A DNA stretch of 5,458 bases from contig CAYWWY010000027.1 in assembly GCA_964462525.1 (NCBI GenBank), positions 1 through 5,458 on the forward strand, in the 5' to 3' direction. The notes under the pieces are model-generated. The model was not told the origin of the DNA. It saw only the letters and a program-made list of their open reading frames with translations, and ran no database searches. Below are positions 1-5,019 of the stretch, in pieces (position 1 is the stretch's first letter; the number at the start of each line of letters is the position of its first letter). Source of the stretch: CAYWWY01 sp964462525 (GTDB lineage Bacteria > Thermotogota > Thermotogae > MWEM01). The position numbers and the translations under genes are program-made.

Positions 1-694
1 GTTGGTCTTCTGGCACTTCTCGGATTTTCTTGGCTGGAACGCCCATATATAGGTATCTGGGTTCAAGGTCTTTGGTAACCACGCTTCCCGCCCCCACCAG
101 CGTGTCTTCACCGATTGTGATTCCGGGGAGGATGGTTGCGTTGGCGCCAATTCTTGCGCCTCGTTTGAGCGTCGGGCCTTTGAAGTGTTGTTTCCGCTCC
201 TCGGTTCTTCCCAAGAAGCGGTCGTTGGTGAAGGTGACTTCTGGGGCGATGAAACAATCGTCTTCAATGACGGAAAACGCGGTGATGTACGCCCCTGTTT
301 CGATCTTGACCCGATGGCCCACATAGGTTCCGTTCTCTACCGTAGCTCCCTTTCCGATCACGGTCATCCTTCCGATGGAACAGTGTTCACGAACGGTAGC
401 CTGATCTCCCAAAAAAGTATGATCTCCCAAAGTCGTTCCTGTGTAGAGAATACAACCGGCTCCGATGATGCAATCGTCTCCAACAATCAAGGGGGTTTCT
501 GTTGGTTGACTGGTTGTGGTGGCGCTCATTACCGATCGAAACGGGGATTTACCGAGAACGGTGTTGTCTCCGACCCGCACTCCTTTTCCGAGTTGGACAT
601 CGGTGTGAACGATCACATTGTGGCCCAAGACACATCCTTCGCCAATAATTGCGCCCGGTTCAATAACCACATGGGTTCCGATCTTTGGGGTCAT
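1..694 (-). CDS. wbpD: Left-handed beta-helix N-acetyltransferase, probably for a UDP-3-amino sugar (WbpD/WlbB-like); 3' end outside window
   Basis: 231 residues are visible and the frame is still open at the window edge. The chain is built of hexapeptide-type repeats (I-G-x-G-x patterns at residues 15-46, 70-130 and 175-205), the mark of trimeric acyl-CoA-dependent acyltransferases. The C-terminal part carries FTND (154-157), IGANATILPGITIG (182-195), VGAGSVVTKD (200-209) and MGVPAKKI (217-224), as in WbpD-type enzymes that acetylate the 3-amino group of UDP-2-acetamido-3-amino-2,3-dideoxyglucuronate. The ATG overlaps the preceding dehydrogenase stop by one base (TGATG). A weak GGAAG lies 7 bases upstream, so translational coupling is likely. 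The protein is longer than typical WbpD (about 190 residues), with a Thr-rich loop near residues 52-68. The acyltransferase fold is certain; the substrate is inferred from neighbours, and another sugar O- or N-acetyltransferase role is possible. Confidence 0.8.
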   Translation of the reverse strand, partial: MTPKIGTHVVIEPGAIIGEGCVLGHNVIVHTDVQLGKGVRVGDNTVLGKSPFRSVMSATTTSQPTETPLIVGDDCIIGAGCILYTGTTLGDHTFLGDQATVREHCSIGRMTVIGKGATVENGTYVGHRVKIETGAYITAFSVIEDDCFIAPEVTFTNDRFLGRTEERKQHFKGPTLKRGARIGANATILPGITIGEDTLVGAGSVVTKDLEPRYLYMGVPAKKIREVPEDQ

Positions 695-2004
695 CAGAGC
701 ACTTCCACATGATCTTCGATCGGAAATCCCTTGGTCCGGAGGATGTTTTTCGTATCCAAGATCAGGGGGGAAACTCGGTGAATCAAATCGTAGTCGACCC
801 TTTTTTTGTGAGCGGTTGTGATGACAACAGCATCGCATTGGGTGAGGAGTTCTTGGGAGAGGGGGACGGTTGAGCGGGTGGTTCCCTGATGGGTGAACTT
901 GGATACATAGGGATCCACGACCCGAACACGGGCCTTTTCCGCTTCCAACTGGTTCAGAACGTGTAAGGCTGGGGATTCACGTATGTCTTCGATATCTCCT
1001 TTGTACGCAATCCCCAGCATAATGATGGTCGCTCCGTTGAGGCATTTCTGGTGCCGGTTGAGCAATTTCATGAGTCGTTGAACCACATATTCGGGCATGA
1101 AGTCGTTGATCTCACCCGCCATTTCGATGAGGCGTGTATGGTAATCATACTTTCGCGCGATGTAGGTGAGGTAGAATGGGTCGATCGGGATGCAATGTCC
1201 CCCCACGCCTGGGCCGGGATAGAAGGGCATGAATCCGAAAGGCTTGGTGGCGGCGGCTTGGATGACTTCCCAAAGATCGATTCCCATTTTGTGGGCGAGG
1301 ATGGCCATTTCATTGACCAGCGCGATGTTGACGATGCGGAAGGTGTTTTCAAGGATTTTGGCCATCTCTGCCTCTTTGGGGGAAGAAACCGTGCATACAG
1401 GCGCCTGGAGGACTGTCTCATACAGGGTTTTTGCGATTTCTGTGGATTTGGAGCCGATTCCACCTACGACTTTCGGAGTGTTTTGGGTCTTGTAGAGAAG
1501 ATTTCCCGGATCAACACGTTCGGGGCTGAAGGCCAAGAAAAAATCGGTTCCGCATTTTAACCCCGTTTTTTCCAGAATTGGGGCCATTACCTCTTCGGTT
1601 GTTCCGGGGTAGGTGGTGGACTCAAGAACGATCAGCATATCGGGATGGATTCGTTTGCTGAGTTCATTCGTACAATGGATGATATGCGTGAGGTCTGGTT
1701 GTTTGTAGATGTCCAGGGGGGTTGGGACGCATACCGCCACCACATCGCATTCGATCAGCTTGTCAAAGTCCGTTGTGGCTTGGAGCTTATGTGAACGGAC
1801 GATCTCTTCCAAGTCTTTGTTTACCACATCCCCGATGTAGTTGTGACCTTGGTTGACCATCTGGACGCGCTGTTCTTGAATGTCGAATCCGATCACGCAA
1901 TAGCCGGCCTTGGCTTTTTCTACGGCCAATGGAAGCCCTACGTATCCCAAGCCAATGACCCCAATGGTTGCTTTTTTTGATTCGATTTTATCCAACAGAT
2001 TCAT
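694..2004 (-). CDS. wbpA: Nucleotide-sugar dehydrogenase, probably UDP-N-acetyl-D-glucosamine 6-dehydrogenase (WbpA-like)
   Basis: A 436-residue cytosolic enzyme of the UDP-glucose/GDP-mannose dehydrogenase family, of usual length and complete. These enzymes oxidise the C6 alcohol of an NDP-hexose to the acid with two NAD+. The N-terminal Rossmann site is GLGYVGLP (18-25). The central domain has EAEMAKILENTFR (211-223) with the conserved Lys216 and Asn220. The catalytic Cys271 lies in GPGVGGHCIPIDP (264-276). The C-terminal UDP-binding domain begins near GIAYKGDIEDIRESPA (331-346). The ATG at 2004 was chosen because GGGAGG sits 5 bases upstream and the Rossmann strand starts just after. An in-frame start at 2157 would add 51 basic residues unlike the family and is rejected. 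The gene begins inside the oxidoreductase gene (17-base overlap). The subfamily resembles WbpA/WecC rather than UDP-glucose dehydrogenase; GlcNAc specificity is inferred from the neighbours. Confidence 0.93.
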   Translation of the reverse strand: MNLLDKIESKKATIGVIGLGYVGLPLAVEKAKAGYCVIGFDIQEQRVQMVNQGHNYIGDVVNKDLEEIVRSHKLQATTDFDKLIECDVVAVCVPTPLDIYKQPDLTHIIHCTNELSKRIHPDMLIVLESTTYPGTTEEVMAPILEKTGLKCGTDFFLAFSPERVDPGNLLYKTQNTPKVVGGIGSKSTEIAKTLYETVLQAPVCTVSSPKEAEMAKILENTFRIVNIALVNEMAILAHKMGIDLWEVIQAAATKPFGFMPFYPGPGVGGHCIPIDPFYLTYIARKYDYHTRLIEMAGEINDFMPEYVVQRLMKLLNRHQKCLNGATIIMLGIAYKGDIEDIRESPALHVLNQLEAEKARVRVVDPYVSKFTHQGTTRSTVPLSQELLTQCDAVVITTAHKKRVDYDLIHRVSPLILDTKNILRTKGFPIEDHVEVL

Positions 2005-3034
2005 AGGTTCCTCCCGTTTTATGGTTTTCCGAGGCTTCGTAGATGCCCAAAATGATTTCCACCGCTTTTTTCCCCTCTTCCCCGCGGATGTACGGAGGTC
2101 GGTTTTCGCGAATGGAAGAGCAAAAATCTTCAAAAAGCGGCGTGTGACCATTTCCATAGACTGTGTCCGGATCAGGCAGATTCATGAAGGGGTGTCTTTC
2201 TTCCCCTTCGAACCGCCAGGTCTGAATCCGATTGACCGCTAGTCCCCCCAAGACAACCGTTCCTTTTTCTCCAAAGACGGATAAGGTTTCCTCTAGGTTG
2301 CTTGGATAGATGTTGGACGTTCCTTCGATGATCCCGATTACCCCATTGTGAAAGGCAACGAGTCCCGCGCCAAAGTCTTCGGTTTCCAGGTAGGGATGGG
2401 CGTAGTTTCGAGTGAGCCCAATGACCGAGGAGGGGGAAGAGCCTGCCATCCACTGGAGAAGGTCGATGTTGTGGGAGCATTGGTTCATTAGCGTTCCTCC
2501 GTCCATCCTTCGGGTGCCCCGCCAAAGGGCTTGATCGTAGTAGGCTTTGGATCGGTGCCAAAGAATCCGGGCCGTGATGTGGAAGATACGACCAAAGGCG
2601 TTTTGGTCGACTTTTTTTCTCAGCTCTTGCACTGCTGGATTGAACCTGTTTTGGAAACAGGCTCCAAGATTACGCCCGTATTCTTGGGCGGTTTGGATCA
2701 TCTGGTCCATCTCGATGACCGACAGCGCCATGGGTTTTTCGACTAGGACATGTTTCCCCGCTTTCAGGGCTTCGATGGAGATCGAGGAATGATTTCCGCT
2801 TTCCGTGGCGATCGAAACCCAATCACAATCCATAGCGAGCAAAGATCGGTAGTCGGTGAAGACCTTTGGCAGAATGGTCGTTTTTTCTTTATAGGCGAAT
2901 GCGGACTGTTTGGCCCGATCTTCTATAACATCGCATACTCCGATCAACTGAACCTGTTGTCGGTTCATGGCGAAAGCTTCGATATGTTTGCGTAAACCGA
3001 TCCGACCACATCCAATCAAACCTGCTTTGAGCAA
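1988..3034 (-). CDS. wbpB: Gfo/Idh/MocA-family NDP-sugar oxidoreductase, probably UDP-GlcNAcA 3-dehydrogenase (WbpB/WlbA-like)
   Basis: A 348-residue NAD(P)-dependent sugar oxidoreductase of usual family length. The dinucleotide site is GLIGCGRIG (5-13), the family signature Lys lies in VEKPMALS (98-105), and the catalytic-region motif is NQCSHNIDLLQW (184-195) with His188. The C-terminus (GNGHTPLFEDFCSSI, 294-308) is typical of the MviM/WlbA branch. In the WbpA-B-E-D pathway this enzyme oxidises C3 of UDP-GlcNAcA to the 3-keto sugar that the aminotransferase uses. It is the first gene of the leftward operon. The start is TTG at 3034, because GGAGGG lies 6 bases upstream and the Rossmann strand follows at once. 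The only nearby ATG (3048) is out of frame. The 3' end overlaps the dehydrogenase gene by 17 bases. Fold certain; the C3-oxidation role is inferred from context. Inositol or other sugar dehydrogenases share the same fold. Confidence 0.87.
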   Translation of the reverse strand: MLKAGLIGCGRIGLRKHIEAFAMNRQQVQLIGVCDVIEDRAKQSAFAYKEKTTILPKVFTDYRSLLAMDCDWVSIATESGNHSSISIEALKAGKHVLVEKPMALSVIEMDQMIQTAQEYGRNLGACFQNRFNPAVQELRKKVDQNAFGRIFHITARILWHRSKAYYDQALWRGTRRMDGGTLMNQCSHNIDLLQWMAGSSPSSVIGLTRNYAHPYLETEDFGAGLVAFHNGVIGIIEGTSNIYPSNLEETLSVFGEKGTVVLGGLAVNRIQTWRFEGEERHPFMNLPDPDTVYGNGHTPLFEDFCSSIRENRPPYIRGEEGKKAVEIILGIYEASENHKTGGTYESVG

Positions 3035-3048
3035 AAAAAACCCTCCAT
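3032..3048 (-). promoter_or_regulatory. Ribosome site and TTG start of the leftward operon, with a T8 tract
   Basis: On the minus strand GGAGGG (3046-3041) is followed by a run of eight T, the last two of which form the TTG start codon at 3034-3032. The spacer is 6 bases, ideal for initiation. An ATG at 3048-3046 overlaps the ribosome site but is out of frame with the oxidoreductase; one extra T in the run would bring it into frame. The TTG start is preferred because its ribosome site is strong and correctly placed. Confidence 0.75.
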
Positions 3049-3055
3049 GATTGAA

Positions 3056-3069
3056 TCATTCATTCACTG
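3056..3069 (-). repeat. Leader repeat copy 1, candidate operator of the leftward operon
   Basis: On the minus strand this reads CAGTGAATGAATGA and starts 5 bases after the leftward -10, so it covers the expected transcription start. It matches 13 of 14 bases with the copy at 3146-3159 on the other strand. Both copies are followed by CAATCA and then GGAGG, so the two leaders look duplicated. The position suits a repressor site shared by both operons; that role is inferred. Confidence 0.65.
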
Positions 3070-3076
3070 TGTGAAT
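3062..3076. promoter_or_regulatory. 15-base palindrome at the leftward -10/start region
   Basis: ATTCAC-TGT-GTGAAT has exact 6-base arms around a 3-base centre. It overlaps the downstream end of the leftward -10 element and most of leader repeat copy 1. The arm-spacer geometry (arms around three bases) is the same as in the palindrome at 3126-3144, though the sequence differs. It is a candidate operator for the leftward operon; arms this short could also arise by chance. Confidence 0.4.
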
Positions 3077-3104
3077 TATACCATAGTTGTTCTCTGAAAG
3101 TCCA
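3075..3104 (-). promoter_or_regulatory. Leftward sigma-70/sigma-A promoter with extended -10
   Basis: Read on the minus strand: TGGACT (3104-3099, four of six matches to TTGACA), an 18-base spacer, then a consensus TATAAT (3080-3075) preceded by TGG, making an extended -10. Transcription would start near 3068, leaving a leader of about 35 bases before the TTG start of the oxidoreductase gene. The -35 boxes of the two divergent promoters are only 8 bases apart, so the promoters are back to back. Confidence 0.75.
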
Positions 3105-3112
3105 GGATTGAT

Positions 3113-3141
3113 TTGCTTCTTTTCTTCGATTGTGGTACAAT
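3113..3141 (+). promoter_or_regulatory. Rightward sigma-70/sigma-A promoter with extended -10
   Basis: TTGCTT (3113-3118), a 17-base spacer, then TACAAT (3136-3141) preceded by TGG, giving an extended -10. The start is expected near 3148, with a leader of about 29 bases to the regulator's ATG. The -10 element lies inside a 19-base perfect palindrome, so this promoter is probably repressible. It drives the regulator, aminotransferase and rmlC genes, which are closely packed. Confidence 0.75.
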
Positions 3142-3144
3142 CGA
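3126..3144. promoter_or_regulatory. Perfect 19-base palindrome over the rightward -10 element
   Basis: TCGATTGT-GGT-ACAATCGA has two exact 8-base arms around a 3-base centre and contains the whole extended -10 (TGG-TACAAT) of the rightward promoter. A dimeric winged-helix protein bound here would block RNA polymerase. The leftward promoter has no copy of this sequence, so it may be specific to control of the regulator's own operon. An operator role is inferred from position and symmetry. With a 3-base loop it could form a hairpin in DNA, but it lies mostly upstream of the transcript. Confidence 0.55.
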
Positions 3145-3145
3145 T

Positions 3146-3159
3146 CAGTGAGTGAATGA
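3146..3159 (+). repeat. Leader repeat copy 2, candidate operator of the rightward operon
   Basis: Reads CAGTGAGTGAATGA, starts 4 bases after the rightward -10 and covers the expected transcription start. It is the inverted partner of the copy at 3056-3069 (13 of 14 bases). In an alternative register, AGTGAATGAA at 3151-3160 is an exact 10-base inverted copy of 3059-3068, because the motif has a four-base period. Shared placement relative to both promoters argues for a common regulator. Confidence 0.65.
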
Positions 3160-3176
3160 ACAATCAGGAGGCGCGT

Positions 3177-3833
3177 ATGGATTTTTTCGAATACTCCTTT
3201 TTTAATCCTTCGCCCAATTTCCGGGAGATGAACCTTCTGAAAACCTTGAGCGAGACGGCTTCGATCTCTCAGGAGCGGTTGGCGCGCTTAGCGGGGATCG
3301 TACCCAGTATGGTGAACAAGTATTTGAAAGGGTTTGAAGAGGATGGGCTGATTTCCAAAGTGGGCGAGAACCGAAGGAACATGAAATATGTGTTGACCGA
3401 TACCGGAACCTTTCGGCTACAGTTTCTGAACCTATTGTATCTGAAGGAAGCTGCCCGTTTGTATGCGCAATCTCGGAGGGTTTTCGGCAATGTGCTGGAT
3501 TCGCTTTCGGACTTTGGTTATGAGGGATTGTACCTGTATGGCGCGGGGATTGTGGGTGGGATTTTGGCCGGCGTTCTGAGAGTGGAAGGCATCGAGCCTA
3601 TGGGATTCATTGACGACGCTCCTTCTCGACAAGATGAACGGTTTCACGATTGCCCCGTCTTTGCGCCGGATCAAGTGGTGTTTCAGGAGAATCAAGGGGT
3701 CATTGCCGCTTCCTTCCGACATGCGAAGCGGATTGTCGAGAATGCGCGGAAAAAGGGGATGCCGAATATTATGGTCTTCGCGATTTCCCAAATGGGTCAA
3801 GTGACCCTCAAGAACATGGAGGCAGATCGATGA
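3177..3833 (+). CDS. Winged-helix regulator fused to a Rossmann-like (PglD-N/CoA-binding-like) domain; probable local regulator
   Basis: 218 residues, not a named family that I recognise. Residues 16-77 form a MarR-like winged helix: SQERLARLAG (31-40), a recognition helix from about VPSMVNKYLKGFEEDG (42-57), then a wing with KYVLTDTG (70-77). A helical linker (78-110) follows. Residues 117-200 look like a short Rossmann domain: YLYGAGIVGG (119-128) with GxGxxG, GFIDDAPS (143-150), CPVFAPDQV (159-167), VIAASFRHAKRIVENARKKG (175-194). That order is typical of the first domain of PglD-type acyltransferases and CapD-type epimerases. The start at 3177 is set by AGGAGG 5 bases upstream; an in-frame ATG at 3156 lies inside the leader repeat and has no ribosome site. 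It is first in the rightward operon and overlaps the aminotransferase by ATGA. Size and plan recall Rex, but the HTH differs. Ligand (NAD(H) or NDP-sugar) and targets are inferred. Confidence 0.8.
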   Translation: MDFFEYSFFNPSPNFREMNLLKTLSETASISQERLARLAGIVPSMVNKYLKGFEEDGLISKVGENRRNMKYVLTDTGTFRLQFLNLLYLKEAARLYAQSRRVFGNVLDSLSDFGYEGLYLYGAGIVGGILAGVLRVEGIEPMGFIDDAPSRQDERFHDCPVFAPDQVVFQENQGVIAASFRHAKRIVENARKKGMPNIMVFAISQMGQVTLKNMEADR

Positions 3834-4999
3834 AGGTGCCTTTGTTTGACCTGACTCGGCAGTACAAAGCTCTGCGGGAGGAAATAATGGAGGGGATGGA
3901 TCAGGTTTTGGCCTCCGGGCGGGTCATTCTTGGACCCCATGGAGAGGCCTTGGAACAGTCGATCGCTCGTTCGGTTGGGGCCTGTTATGGAATCGGGGTA
4001 GCAAACGGGTCCGATGCTCTTTTGATTGCTGTCGCCGCCTTAGGGATTGTGCCAGGAGATTATGTGATTACCACGCCCTACACCTTCTTTGCCACAGCCA
4101 GTTGCATCACGCGAAATGGCGGGATCCCTTTTTTCGTGGATATCGATCCTGTGACCTTTAACCTCGATCTTGACCAGGTAGAACAAGCGCTACGGGATCA
4201 TCCTTTACGGGAGCGGATCAAGGGAATCATTCCAGTGCATCTCTTTGGAAGGGTTATGGACCTTGATCGATTGGAACGTCTTCGGAAGACCCACAAAATC
4301 TGGATTATTGAGGATTGCGCCCAATCGATCGGGGCGATCTATTCTGGGAAAGAGGGGTCTTCTCTTCCTGCAGGCAGCATGGGGGACCTTTCGACCTTTT
4401 CCTTCTTTCCCACCAAGAATCTGGGAGGATACGGGGATGGCGGGATGATCGTCAGCTCGAATTCCGAGTTGGAGCAGTTTTGCCGGAGCTATCGCGCGCA
4501 TGGATCATCCATCCGATACATCCACGAACGAATCGGGATCAACTCTCGGCTTGACGAGCTGCAAGCAGTGGCGCTGAAGATCAAATGGAACCACCTTCCC
4601 GATTATACCCTTCGGAGACGCTCCATTGCCCAGCGGTACACCAGAGCATTCGCCAAATCTGGAATGCCGATTCACACACCGATCGTTCCCCAAGACATGA
4701 GCCACATTTTTCATCAGTATGTGATTCGGTTGGTTGATGCGGATCGGAAGGATCGAGATAGCCTTAGGGCTTTTCTGAGCAAAAACGGGGTCGGAACATC
4801 CGTTTACTATCCGATGGGACTCCACCAGCAGAGGTGTTTTCAGCATCTTCCGTTGCCAATTACGGATTTGCCTCATACAGAGCAAGCATGCGATCAAACC
4901 ATTGCCCTTCCAATCTTTCCCGAGTTGACCGATGAGGAAGTCGATTATGTAGTCGAGCAAGTGCGATTGGGTTTAAAAACGAGCCCTTCTCAAAGATAA
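3830..4999 (+). CDS. wbpE: DegT/DnrJ/EryC1/StrS PLP-dependent sugar aminotransferase (WbpE/WlbC-like)
   Basis: 389 residues, usual length, complete. The PLP lysine is Lys196 in SFFPTKNLGGYGDGG (191-205). The cofactor-binding Asp162 and Gln165 lie in IIEDCAQSIGA (159-169). ANGSDAL (58-64), the substrate-site INSRLDE (237-243) and VYYPMGLHQQ (325-334) are all family hallmarks. Such enzymes move an amino group from glutamate to a keto NDP-sugar in the cytosol. Next to wbpA-, wbpB- and wbpD-like genes, the best role is amination of UDP-3-keto-GlcNAcA. The neighbouring rmlC leaves a dTDP-3- or 4-keto-sugar substrate possible, but no sugar 3,4-ketoisomerase is seen. The ATG at 3830 overlaps the regulator stop (ATGA) and has GGAGG 7 bases upstream; an in-frame extension to 3650 runs back into the regulator gene and is rejected. 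Family certain, substrate moderately sure. Confidence 0.88.
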   Translation: MKVPLFDLTRQYKALREEIMEGMDQVLASGRVILGPHGEALEQSIARSVGACYGIGVANGSDALLIAVAALGIVPGDYVITTPYTFFATASCITRNGGIPFFVDIDPVTFNLDLDQVEQALRDHPLRERIKGIIPVHLFGRVMDLDRLERLRKTHKIWIIEDCAQSIGAIYSGKEGSSLPAGSMGDLSTFSFFPTKNLGGYGDGGMIVSSNSELEQFCRSYRAHGSSIRYIHERIGINSRLDELQAVALKIKWNHLPDYTLRRRSIAQRYTRAFAKSGMPIHTPIVPQDMSHIFHQYVIRLVDADRKDRDSLRAFLSKNGVGTSVYYPMGLHQQRCFQHLPLPITDLPHTEQACDQTIALPIFPELTDEEVDYVVEQVRLGLKTSPSQR

Positions 5000-5019
5000 C
5001 CAGGAGATGGTCGAATCTG

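Noticed and set aside
185..712. 175-codon open frame on the plus strand
   Set aside because: It is antisense to the acetyltransferase, has no family resemblance, and its frame is a by-product of codon bias in the real gene.
1051..1560. 169-codon open frame on the plus strand
   Set aside because: It lies wholly antisense to the well-supported dehydrogenase, shows no recognisable domain and has no convincing ribosome site.
2005..2157. 51-residue N-terminal extension of the dehydrogenase
   Set aside because: It is basic, unlike any family member, lies within the oxidoreductase coding region, and the ATG at 2004 has a strong GGGAGG site.
3126..3144. Palindrome read as a transcription terminator
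   Set aside because: It has no T tract after it and sits on the -10 of a promoter, so an operator is a better reading.
3156..3176. Upstream in-frame ATG of the regulator, adding seven residues
   Set aside because: It lies in the leader repeat and has no ribosome site, whereas the ATG at 3177 has AGGAGG five bases upstream.
3650..3829. 60-residue N-terminal extension of the aminotransferase
   Set aside because: It runs through the regulator gene in another frame. The family's N-terminus matches the ATG at 3830, which has GGAGG upstream and an ATGA overlap.
4505..4960. 151-codon open frame on the minus strand
   Set aside because: Antisense shadow of the aminotransferase with no recognisable motif.
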